Assembly: GCA_016200745.1 (NCBI GenBank)
Contig: JACQEF010000242.1
Location: 5,190-18,243, forward strand
Reading direction: 5' to 3'
DNA length: 13,054 nucleotides
Source of the DNA: Chloroflexota bacterium
GTDB taxonomy: Bacteria > Chloroflexota > Limnocylindria > Limnocylindrales > CSP1-4
Shown piece by piece: positions 1 to 6,418 of the stretch (position 1 is its first letter; each line of letters begins with the position of its first letter). Made by a program: the position numbers and the translations under genes. Below the pieces are notes generated by a model. It was not told the DNA's origin, did not search any database, and was given only the letters and a program-made list of their open reading frames with translations.

Positions 1-92
1 AGAAGCTGCTCGACCTGATCAACGACGTCGATGCCGCCTGGAAGGCGACCGGCGGCCCCGGCAAGACGCGCGTCGCCGGCCGGCCCGGCTGA
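1..92 (+). CDS. sodN: C-terminal end of probable nickel superoxide dismutase (partial)
   Basis: Only the last 29 codons are present, read in the frame starting at base 3 and ending at TGA 90-92. The peptide contains LLDLINDVDAAWKATGG and then a basic tail. Its L-LD-I--(I/V)D---W--T pattern resembles the C-terminal helix of nickel SOD as I remember it from Streptomyces SodN, which ends in a similar DYIAQID--FWETK segment. The stronger argument is context: the next gene is a nickel-SOD maturation protease, and sodN-sodX is the known gene order. NiSOD converts superoxide to peroxide and oxygen using an N-terminal His-Cys nickel hook, which lies outside this window. Too little sequence is present for certainty. 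Confidence 0.6.
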   Translation, partial: KLLDLINDVDAAWKATGGPGKTRVAGRPG

Positions 93-130
93 CCTCTCGG
101 CCCCGCGGCTCGCCGCGCCGGAGCACGACC

Positions 131-589
131 GTGCCGACCCGAAGGCCCCGTCGAATGGCGGGGCCTTCCCGTTTCCGGGGTCCCTGGCGGATCGCCGTCG
201 CCGAGGCCAGCATGCGCCCGGCCGTGGAGCCCGGCGACTGGCTGCTCGTCGACCCGACGGTCACGCGCTGGCCGCGTCGCGGTTCGGTCGTGGTCTTCCG
301 TGAGCCGGACGGCGATTCCCTGGCGATCAAGCGCGTGGCGGCCGGACCCGGCGATCGCGTCCCGTTCGCCGAGGGCTACCTCGAGCTGGCCGAGGACGAG
401 GCCTGGCTCGTGAGCGACGCCACCGCCGACGAGACGGCGGCGGCCGGGTTCGGTGAGCCGATCGACTCGAGACGCTACGGCCCGGTCCCGGTGAACCTCC
501 TGGTCGGGCGCGCCTGGCTCCGCTATGCGCCGGTGCGTCGGATCGGCCGGATCCCGCGAGCCCGCCAGGTGGCGCGGCCCCCGGCCTAG
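131..589 (+). CDS. sodX: Nickel-type superoxide dismutase maturation protease (S26 signal-peptidase family)
   Basis: SodX is thought to cut the leader from pro-NiSOD so that the new N-terminal histidine can bind nickel. The 152-residue protein is a minimal S26 peptidase: SMRPAVEPGD carries the candidate nucleophile Ser27, and AIKRV carries the general base Lys67. The C-terminal half has the family's IDSRRYGPVP box (111-120) followed by LLVGRAWLRY. There is no membrane anchor, as expected for a cytoplasmic processing enzyme and unlike ordinary signal peptidases. The GD(N) usually seen before the SR box is replaced by a longer SDATADETAAAG stretch. The GTG at 131 has GGAG at 120-123. An ATG at 155 (residue 9) is also possible and sits in the hairpin loop at 151-158. 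Its stop overlaps that of the convergent oxidoreductase gene. Confidence 0.85.
   Translation: MPTRRPRRMAGPSRFRGPWRIAVAEASMRPAVEPGDWLLVDPTVTRWPRRGSVVVFREPDGDSLAIKRVAAGPGDRVPFAEGYLELAEDEAWLVSDATADETAAAGFGEPIDSRRYGPVPVNLLVGRAWLRYAPVRRIGRIPRARQVARPPA
141..168 (+). terminator. 10-bp hairpin between sodN and sodX; terminator or attenuator
   Basis: Bases 141-150 (GAAGGCCCCG) pair perfectly with 159-168 (CGGGGCCTTC) around the 8-base loop TCGAATGG. It lies 48 nt after the upstream stop and overlaps the first codons of sodX. No U-tract follows, as with the other hairpins here. It probably ends most sodN transcripts and lets some through into sodX. Confidence 0.55.
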
Positions 590-1485
590 CTCCCGACCGG
601 CACTCCGAGGGTCAGTCCGGCCGCGCGGCAGTCCTCGGCGAACGCCTCCTGCGCCTCGACCGTCGGCGCCCAACGCGTCGGGAAGCAGACGATCCGGTCC
701 AGCCCCACCGTCGCCAGCTCGCCCAGGACGTCGGTCCGCGCCTGACCCGCCTCGCGCATCTGCTCGTCACGCGTGTAGAGCGAGAAGCGCAGCGTGGCCG
801 GGTCGCGGCCCTCGGTCTCGCATCGCGTCCGCACCGCGGCGATCCGTTCGGCGACCTCGACCGGCGAGAGGAATACGTAGTTGAGCTCGTCGGCGAAGCG
901 GATCGCCAGGCCGGCCGTCACCCGCTGGCCGTTACCGCCGACGATGATCGGGATGCGCGGCTGCTGGAGGCCCTTCGGGACGTTGATGGCGCCGCGGACG
1001 TGGGCGTAGCGGCCCTCGTACGCCGCCCGGCCGGGACCGAACATCGCCCGGATCACCTCGAGATGGTCGCCGAGCGCAGCCATCCGCTCTCCCAGCGTGG
1101 GGAACCCGTAGCCGTACGCCCGCCACTCCTCTTCCTTCCAGCCAGCGCCGATCCCGAGCTCGAACCGCCCGCCGCTGATCACGTCGATCGTCGACGAGAG
1201 CTTGGCGGTCAGGGCCGGGTTGCGGAACCCGGTGCACACGACCATGTGGCCGAGGCGGACGCGTTCGGTCGCCATCGCCAGCGCGGTCAGGACCGAGAAG
1301 CCCTCGAAGGTGATCTCGTCGGTCGGGTCGGGGACGGTGTGGAAGTGATCGAACACCCACAGCGATTCGAAGCCGAGCGATTCGGCGTTGCGCGCCAGCT
1401 CGACGGTCCGCGCCCATGCCGCGGCCGGATCCCATCCGTCGTACTCGCCCTTCCATCCCTGCGGGGCCATCAGGCCAACCTGCAT
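586..1485 (-). CDS. LLM-class F420-dependent oxidoreductase (first copy)
   Basis: This 299-residue protein belongs to the bacterial luciferase-like monooxygenase superfamily, whose members use coenzyme F420 or FMN in a TIM barrel to reduce or oxidise small molecules; the substrate is unknown. Visible family features are the N-terminal VGLMAPQ strand, ESLGFESLWVFDHFH, RVRLGHMVVCTGFRNPALTAK, the SGGRFELGIGAGWKEEEW box and IPIIVGGNGQR. I chose ATG 1485 because AAGGAGG lies 5 nt upstream (1491-1497) and residues there begin the barrel. Longer upstream starts add only low-complexity sequence. A CACCAT -10-like hexamer (1513-1508) would give a leader of about 16 nt. The gene diverges from the SIS gene and converges with sodX. 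F420 rather than FMN use is inferred from family resemblance. Confidence 0.88.
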   Translation of the reverse strand: MQVGLMAPQGWKGEYDGWDPAAAWARTVELARNAESLGFESLWVFDHFHTVPDPTDEITFEGFSVLTALAMATERVRLGHMVVCTGFRNPALTAKLSSTIDVISGGRFELGIGAGWKEEEWRAYGYGFPTLGERMAALGDHLEVIRAMFGPGRAAYEGRYAHVRGAINVPKGLQQPRIPIIVGGNGQRVTAGLAIRFADELNYVFLSPVEVAERIAAVRTRCETEGRDPATLRFSLYTRDEQMREAGQARTDVLGELATVGLDRIVCFPTRWAPTVEAQEAFAEDCRAAGLTLGVPVGS

Positions 1486-1599
1486 GCCTACCTCCTTGCG
1501 ACCGCCCATGGTGACGCGTTCGCCGTTCGGCTGCCACGAGGGGCCACGGCCGTCCGTTGCAGGACGCGGGCCATCCGCCGGGGGCCCGGGGAGCGGCCG

Positions 1600-1605
1600 T
1601 ATCCT
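1600..1605 (+). promoter_or_regulatory. Candidate -10 element for the SIS-domain gene
   Basis: TATCCT fits TANNNT and would start transcription near 1612. That gives a leader of about 17 nt which includes AAGGAG at 1617-1622. No convincing -35 is seen. Confidence 0.3.
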
Positions 1606-1628
1606 CGCCACCTGTGAAGGAGCCATCG

Positions 1629-2822
1629 ATGCCCACCGAGCACGGATTCGATCCAACCGCCGCCCTGCCCGGTCCACCCGACCCGTGGACGTACACCGGC
1701 CAGCCGAGCCACCGCCCCGGGCCGCCCTACCACATGACCGAGATGATCGAGGCCGAGCCCGCGCTCGCCGGGCGGTTCCTGCGCCGAGATCCAGCGGCCA
1801 CGGGGGCCGCAGCGCTCGCGGCCGCGGTCCGCGACACGGCCACGGCGCGCGAGCCGGTCGTCGTGACCGGCTGCGGGACCTCCGAGCACGGCGCGCAGGG
1901 CACGGCAGAGATCCTGCGCGAGGCCCTGCGGACGGCCGGCTTCGGCGACGCGATGGTCACGGCCGAGCAGGCGCTCGAGCGCTCCCTCGATCCGCTCGCG
2001 CACGGCCTGCTGATCGGAATCTCGCACGAGGGCGGGACGGGCGCGACGAACGCGGCGCTCTCGGCCTCGCGCGCGGCGGGGGCGCGGACCGCGCTCGTCA
2101 CGGCCAGCCGCCGATCGCCCGGCGGGGCCATCGCCGAGCACGTCGTCGAGACCGTGGAGCTCGACCAGAGCTGGTGCCACACGATCGGGTATCTCAGCCC
2201 GCTGCTCGCCGCGGCCCAGGTCGGGGCGCTCCTGACGGCGAACGCGGTCGACGTCGAGGCTGCGGTCGGCCTGCTGGCGGCGGGCACTCGCGACGGCACC
2301 GGCGCGGAGCGGATCGCCGGCGAGTTCGCGGGCGCCGCGCACCTGCTGATCATCGCCTCGGGCGCCGACCGGCCCGCCGGACGGGAGTTGACGCTCAAGA
2401 TCGAGGAGGCTTCCTGGCTGCCCTCGGCCTACCGCGACCTGGAGACGTTCCTCCACGGGCACCTGCCGGCGACGGGCCCCGAGACGGGACTCGTGCTGAT
2501 CCTCGCCGACCGGGCTCGCCGCGCCGAGCGGGTCGCGCGGGCGCGCCAGGCCCTTGCCGCGGCGCGGGAGATCGGGCTCCGATCGGCGGCGATCCTCGCC
2601 GCCGATCTCGACGCGGCGTTCGAACCGAGCCTGACCCCCGCGGGCCGGCTGCTGGTCGCCGAGGCACCGGCGCTGACGGCCCCTGTGGCGGCGCTTCTCG
2701 GGACCGCGACGCCGCTCCAGCTCCTCACCGAGCGGCTCGCCCGCACGCGGGGCACCAACCCCGACCCCATCCGCCGCGACGAACCCGTCTATCTCCGCGC
2801 CTCCGAGGCCGCCGGCGGCTGA
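1629..2822 (+). CDS. Double-SIS sugar isomerase-like protein without a glutaminase domain
   Basis: The 397-residue protein resembles the isomerase half of glucosamine-6-phosphate synthase and related deaminase/isomerase proteins. The N-terminal HMTEMIEAEP matches the family lead-in helix. The first SIS domain (about 77-195) has GCGTSEHGA (81-89) and ISHEGGT (131-137). The second (about 237-375) has the KIEEASWLPSAY / FLHGHL region (257-279) corresponding to the GlmS active-site lid with its histidine. It has no N-terminal Cys-type glutaminase domain, so it is not a full GlmS. The SQSGET phosphate loop of GlmS reads SHEGGT here, so the ligand may differ. ATG 1629 is chosen because AAGGAG lies 6 nt upstream; an upstream GTG at 1557 adds nothing conserved. 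It is transcribed alone, with divergent and convergent neighbours. Confidence 0.85.
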   Translation: MPTEHGFDPTAALPGPPDPWTYTGQPSHRPGPPYHMTEMIEAEPALAGRFLRRDPAATGAAALAAAVRDTATAREPVVVTGCGTSEHGAQGTAEILREALRTAGFGDAMVTAEQALERSLDPLAHGLLIGISHEGGTGATNAALSASRAAGARTALVTASRRSPGGAIAEHVVETVELDQSWCHTIGYLSPLLAAAQVGALLTANAVDVEAAVGLLAAGTRDGTGAERIAGEFAGAAHLLIIASGADRPAGRELTLKIEEASWLPSAYRDLETFLHGHLPATGPETGLVLILADRARRAERVARARQALAAAREIGLRSAAILAADLDAAFEPSLTPAGRLLVAEAPALTAPVAALLGTATPLQLLTERLARTRGTNPDPIRRDEPVYLRASEAAGG

Positions 2823-2897
2823 CCCCGCACGCGTCACCCGAGCGCAGCCAGCATCAACGGAATCGGGTACCGGCGACCGCGACGGCCGAGGCGAAGG

Positions 2898-2935
2898 CGC
2901 GTGCGAGCACGCGAGCGAGCGCACCTCCGGGTGCG
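2898..2935. terminator. Two tandem short hairpins in a convergent gap
   Basis: Bases 2898-2903 (CGCGTG) pair with 2908-2913 around CGAG. Bases 2920-2925 (CGCACC) pair with 2930-2935 around TCCG, a UNCG-type tetraloop. Both lie between the SIS stop (2822) and the stop of the convergent oxidoreductase (2988), so they could end transcription from both sides. Short stems are common in such GC-rich DNA, so support is modest. Confidence 0.4.
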
Positions 2936-2987
2936 TGAGCGAACGAGCGGAGCACGCGGCGCGCGGATCGGCCGTCCCGGACGCCGG

Positions 2988-3968
2988 TCACCGCCCCGCG
3001 ATGAGCGCCTCGCCCATGACGTCGATCATGTCCAAGTCCCAGGGCAGGAAGTCCTGCAGCACGATCCGCTCGGCCCCCGCCGCCTCGTAGCGGCGAGCCG
3101 CCCCGCGCGCCTGGTCCGGCGTGCCGGTGATCCAGCGGGTCGTCCGTTCCTCGAGCCATGCCACGTCGTCGGCGTCCGACCCGAACGCCTCCCTGGCCGC
3201 CGCGACGCGCGTGGACACCTCGGCGTCGTCGCGGCCGACGAGCACCCCGACCATGACCGACCGCGCCAGCGTGCCCGGGTCGCGACCGATGGCGCGGCAG
3301 GCCGCGTCGATCTCGGCGTACGCCGCCCGGGTATGGTCGGGGCTCTTGGTGTTGAGATTGAACTCGTCCGCGTACCTGGCCGCCAGCCGGTATGAGCGCG
3401 GCGTGCCTCCGCCGCCGACGAGGATCCGTGGCCTGGCGCCGCCGATCGGGGTTCTCGGCCGCCCGGGCACGTCGACCGGCTTCGGGTGGAATCTCGCCTC
3501 CTCGATCGAGACCTGGTGTCCGGCATAGGACCAGCCATCCGGCTCGCCCCACAGGCCGTGCAGGATCGCCAGCGTGTCCTCGAGCAGGTCCGCCCGTTCC
3601 CCGATCGGCGGGAACGGCAGGCCCAGCTGACGGTGCTCGAGCTCGTTCCAGCCCGCACCGACGCCGACCTCGATCCGGCCACCGCTCATCTCGTCCACGG
3701 TCGTCACGACCTTGGCGAAGCTGCCGGGATGGCGGAACGTCATGGGCGACACGAGCGCGCCGAGGCCGATCCGGTCGGTATCGCGCGCGAGCCCGGCGAG
3801 GACCGCCCAGGCGTCGGTGGTCGGACGTCCCTCGGGACCCGGAAAGCTCTGGTAATGGTCGGACCGGAACAGTGTCTCGAAGCCGTTGGCCTCCGCTCGC
3901 TTCGCGATCGCGACCTGGTCGCCGTAGCGCAGGCCCTGCTGGGGTTCGATCATCAGCGCAAACCGCAT
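2988..3968 (-). CDS. LLM-class F420-dependent oxidoreductase (second copy)
   Basis: The 326-residue protein is a second luciferase-like TIM-barrel oxidoreductase, probably of the TIGR03560 (Rv1855c-like) type. It opens with MRFALMIEPQQG, then has ANGFETLFRSDHYQSFPG, the RIGLGALVSPMTFRHPGSFAK strand, MSGGRIEVGVGAGWNELEHRQLG and RILVGGGG, all family landmarks. Its C-terminal segment (RYEAAGAERIVLQDFLPWD) is also typical. It is only moderately similar to the copy at 586-1485, so the two are distant paralogues and not a recent duplication. ATG 3968 has AGGAG 5 nt upstream (3974-3978). The gene is divergent from marR across 68 bp, so the MarR regulator could also control it. Its substrate is not known; an oxidoreductase beside an efflux operon suggests handling of a toxic organic compound (inference). 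Confidence 0.88.
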   Translation of the reverse strand: MRFALMIEPQQGLRYGDQVAIAKRAEANGFETLFRSDHYQSFPGPEGRPTTDAWAVLAGLARDTDRIGLGALVSPMTFRHPGSFAKVVTTVDEMSGGRIEVGVGAGWNELEHRQLGLPFPPIGERADLLEDTLAILHGLWGEPDGWSYAGHQVSIEEARFHPKPVDVPGRPRTPIGGARPRILVGGGGTPRSYRLAARYADEFNLNTKSPDHTRAAYAEIDAACRAIGRDPGTLARSVMVGVLVGRDDAEVSTRVAAAREAFGSDADDVAWLEERTTRWITGTPDQARGAARRYEAAGAERIVLQDFLPWDLDMIDVMGEALIAGR

Positions 3969-4001
3969 GTCGACTCCTGCACGCGAGGCGGACCGTTCAG
4001 A

Positions 4002-4030
4002 TTGACAGGATGATCCGCCTCTGCGATATT
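4002..4030 (+). promoter_or_regulatory. Sigma-70-type promoter of the marR-exporter operon
   Basis: A perfect TTGACA (4002-4007) is followed 17 nt later by GATATT (4025-4030), preceded by TGC to form an extended -10. TATTAT (4027-4032) at 19-nt spacing is an alternative. The predicted start is at about 4037, on the GTG start codon of marR. The AT-rich stretch stands out in GC-rich DNA. A minus-strand TAATAT (4031-4026) could serve the divergent oxidoreductase. Confidence 0.65.
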
Positions 4031-4051
4031 ATTCATGTGACACAAACTATA
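4027..4051. promoter_or_regulatory. Candidate MarR operator (imperfect palindrome)
   Basis: Centred on G4039, the arms match at 8 of 12 pairs: outer TAT/ATA, then TT/AA, and inner TGT/ACA. The core is TTCATGTGACACAAA (4032-4046), fitting TTnnTGTnACAnnAA. It overlaps the -10 and the start codon of marR, the usual place for an autorepressing MarR dimer. It is inferred from symmetry and position only. Confidence 0.4.
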
Positions 4052-4627
4052 GGCGCCACGACATCGGCGGCGGCGGATCCCGAGGGATCGGCGAGGGACC
4101 TCGCCAGCGCCATCATCGCCGATTTCCGCGCGACGATGACCCAGCTCAAGTGCGCCTCGAGCGAGCGGCTCCTGCGCGAGGGGGTGAGCATGGCCCAGGT
4201 CCACATCATGTACACGGTCCAGCGGCACGGCGAGATGACCATGAGCCAGCTCGCGGACGTGCTGAACGTCTCGGACTCGAACGCGACCGGGCTGGTCGAT
4301 CGGCTGGAGGAACGCGGACTCGTGGTCCGCGACCGCGTGCCGGAAGACCGGCGCGTGGTCGTCGTCAAGCCGACGGATGCCGGCCAGCGGCTGCTGCGGG
4401 AGGTCGACGCGCTGAGCGACGAGATCCTCCGCTCGGTGCTCGGCCGGCTCGACGCGGCCCAGCTGCTCGGCGTCGGCCAGGCCATCGCCGACCTGCGTGA
4501 GGCGGTCGACTCGGTCGTCGAGGCCGGCGAACACCGCCATCCGGTCTCCACGACATCTCCACGATCGCCGTCCAGTCTGCGAGGCGCAGACGTCGCCACC
4601 CATCACAAGGAAGGGATTGATCACTGA
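4037..4627 (+). CDS. MarR-family transcriptional regulator
   Basis: This 196-residue protein is a winged-helix repressor of the MarR type, which usually loses DNA affinity on binding phenolic or other small ligands. The core (about 50-118) runs VSMAQVHIMYTVQRHG, MTMSQLADVLNVSDSNATGL as helix-turn-helix with recognition helix near 79-90, and the wing DRVPEDRRVVVVKPT (99-113). Dimerisation helices lie at both ends. It has a single cysteine (Cys39) just before the DNA-binding domain. The last 30 residues are low-complexity and hydrophilic. I chose GTG 4037 because the predicted transcription start falls on it; ATG 4010 is in frame but lies inside the promoter and lacks a spaced ribosome site. 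Its TGA overlaps the exporter ATG (TGATG), the classic regulator-efflux pairing. Confidence 0.9.
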   Translation: MTQTIGATTSAAADPEGSARDLASAIIADFRATMTQLKCASSERLLREGVSMAQVHIMYTVQRHGEMTMSQLADVLNVSDSNATGLVDRLEERGLVVRDRVPEDRRVVVVKPTDAGQRLLREVDALSDEILRSVLGRLDAAQLLGVGQAIADLREAVDSVVEAGEHRHPVSTTSPRSPSSLRGADVATHHKEGIDH

Positions 4628-6336
4628 TGGAATCGTTCCCGGCTGAGACGAACGTGCGAACCCCGTCGCTCGCCGACGACCCCGCCCTCGGCCTCAGCCA
4701 TCGAGCCAAGCTCGAGATCCTGGGCGCCGTCCTCCTCGCGCTCTTCCTGGGCGCCCTGGACCAGACCATCGTGGGTACGGCGCTGCCCCGGATCGTCACC
4801 GATCTCGGCGGCAACGAGTACTACACGTGGGTCGTCACCATCTACCTGCTGACCTCCACGATCACCGTGCCGTTCTACGGCAAGCTGTCCGACATCTACG
4901 GCCGCAAGCCGATGATGATGTTCGGCGTCGCCATCTTCCTGATCGGCTCGGCGCTCTCCGGCCTGTCGCAGAACATGGCGATGCTGATCCTGTTCCGGGG
5001 CATCCAGGGCATCGGCGCCGGTGCGCTGTTCCCGATCGCGCTCGCGGTCATCGGCGACCTCTACACGCCGGCCGAACGAGGCCGCTACCAGGGCCTGTTC
5101 GGCGCGGTCTTCGGGATCTCGTTCATCATCGGGCCGGCCCTCGGCGGCCTGTTGACCGACAACGTCAGCTGGCACTGGATCTTCTACGTCAACATCCCGG
5201 TCGGGCTGGTCAGCCTGTTCGTCCTGGCCCGGCTGCTGCCGACGGTCAAGCGCGAGGGCGCCACCCGCAACTTCGACATCGCCGGCGCGGCGGTCTTCAT
5301 CGTCGCGATCAGCGCGTTGCTGATCGGCTTGACGAACAAGCAGTCCGGCGACTGGGCCGACCCCGAAGTCGGCGGCCTGATCGCGGTGTCCGCGGTCCTC
5401 GGCGCGCTGTTCCTGCTGATCGAGGCGCGGGCCAAGGAGCCGATCATCCCGCTGGGGATGTTCCGAAACCGGACCTACACGGCGTCGCTCGTCTCGACGT
5501 TCCTGGTCAGCTTCGGGTTCTTCGGAGCGATCATCTTCCTGCCGCGCTGGTTCCAGTTCGTCCAGGGCTCGAGCGCGACCGAATCCGGCTACCAGATCTT
5601 CCCGTTGCTTGTCGGCCTGATCGGCAGCTCCATCATCTCCGGCATCCTCGTGGCGCGGACAGGGCGCTACAAGGCGATCATCGTCACCGGTCTCGTGACC
5701 ATGACGGTCGGGATCGCCCTGATGACCCAGCTCAAGGCGGACACCGACATCGTGGTCCTGTGGTTCTGGATGTTCGTCACCGGCCTCGGGATCGGACCCA
5801 CGCTGTCCGTCTACACGATCGTCGTCCAGAACGCCGTGCCGTTCCGGCAGCTCGGCGTCGCCACCAGCAACCTCACGTTCTTCCGCCAGATCGGGGGCTC
5901 GGTCGGGCTCGCGGTGACCGGCACGATCTTCGGATCGCGTCTCGTCGAGGAGCTGCCCGGCCAGCTCACGGCGGCCGGCGTCCCGCCGCAGGCGGTCAGC
6001 CAGTTCTCGAACGCCGGGACCGGCGCGCTCGACAACCTCGTCGGCGTCGGCGGCGACCTTGGGGCACAGATCCTGAGTCTCGTGCCGCCGGCCTTCCAGG
6101 AGGCGGTCAAGCCGATCATTCCGAAGATCGTCGAGGGCATCCACAGCGCGTTCACGATCGGGGTCACCGCCGCCTTCCAGATCGGGGTCGTCACCACGGT
6201 GCTGGCGGCCGGCACGGCCCTGTTGCTCAAGGAGATCCCGCTCCGAACGCACACCGGCGAGGCTCCGGCTCCCGTGAAGGCCGCGGCGCCGGATCCCGTG
6301 CCGGCACGCTGGTCGGGTTCGGCTTCGGCCGACTGA
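4627..6336 (+). CDS. DHA2-family (EmrB/QacA-type) MFS drug exporter
   Basis: The 569-residue inner-membrane protein is a proton-driven exporter of the 14-helix DHA2 family, which expels lipophilic drugs and cationic dyes. Family motifs are all present: motif D1 LDQTIVGTALPRI (44-56), motif A GKLSDIYGRK (85-94), RGIQGIGAGALFP (124-136) and motif C GPALGGLL (169-176). The N-terminal 27 residues and the last 35 or so are hydrophilic and probably cytoplasmic. A long soluble stretch at about 435-500 precedes the last helix pair. ATG 4627 shares its A with the marR stop, and AAGGAAGGG lies at 4607-4615, so translation is probably coupled. A strong hairpin follows. The substrate cannot be read from the sequence. 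Confidence 0.93.
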   Translation: MESFPAETNVRTPSLADDPALGLSHRAKLEILGAVLLALFLGALDQTIVGTALPRIVTDLGGNEYYTWVVTIYLLTSTITVPFYGKLSDIYGRKPMMMFGVAIFLIGSALSGLSQNMAMLILFRGIQGIGAGALFPIALAVIGDLYTPAERGRYQGLFGAVFGISFIIGPALGGLLTDNVSWHWIFYVNIPVGLVSLFVLARLLPTVKREGATRNFDIAGAAVFIVAISALLIGLTNKQSGDWADPEVGGLIAVSAVLGALFLLIEARAKEPIIPLGMFRNRTYTASLVSTFLVSFGFFGAIIFLPRWFQFVQGSSATESGYQIFPLLVGLIGSSIISGILVARTGRYKAIIVTGLVTMTVGIALMTQLKADTDIVVLWFWMFVTGLGIGPTLSVYTIVVQNAVPFRQLGVATSNLTFFRQIGGSVGLAVTGTIFGSRLVEELPGQLTAAGVPPQAVSQFSNAGTGALDNLVGVGGDLGAQILSLVPPAFQEAVKPIIPKIVEGIHSAFTIGVTAAFQIGVVTTVLAAGTALLLKEIPLRTHTGEAPAPVKAAAPDPVPARWSGSASAD

Positions 6337-6359
6337 ACGTCGCTCCTCCTCCTCTCGAC

Positions 6360-6393
6360 CCAACGGCCCCGGCGCTCGCGCCGGGGCCGTTGG
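6360..6393 (+). terminator. 15-bp perfect hairpin ending the exporter operon
   Basis: Bases 6360-6374 pair without mismatch with 6379-6393 (arm CCAACGGCCCCGGCG) around the loop CTCG. It begins 24 nt after the exporter stop. CATTCCC follows instead of a U-tract. It also insulates the Rieske gene that starts 26 nt later. Confidence 0.8.
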
Positions 6394-6405
6394 CATTCCC
6401 GCGGG

Positions 6406-6411
6406 TACGAT
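6406..6411 (+). promoter_or_regulatory. Candidate -10 for a leaderless Rieske transcript
   Basis: TACGAT (TANNNT) lies 7 nt before ATG 6419, so transcription would start at or one base before the start codon. No Shine-Dalgarno sequence is present. It lies just after the exporter terminator. Confidence 0.35.
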
Positions 6412-6418
6412 GGGCGCC

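Noticed and set aside
1486..1677. N-terminal extension of the first oxidoreductase
   Set aside because: The frame is open, but AAGGAGG precedes ATG 1485 and the extension overlaps the divergent gene's start region.
1388..2938. 516-residue plus-strand and 478-residue minus-strand frames around the SIS gene
   Set aside because: Both are low-complexity Arg/Gly/Pro-rich shadows. The SIS frame has the recognisable domains and a proper ribosome site.
586..3968. The two F420-type oxidoreductases as a recent tandem duplication
   Set aside because: They share only family motifs, differ in length (299 and 326 residues), and are separated by an unrelated gene.
3392..4036. Long N-terminal extension of the MarR reading frame
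   Set aside because: It runs antisense through the oxidoreductase and across the promoter, and is Arg/Ser/Pro-rich without domain content. The MarR protein starts at or just before 4037.
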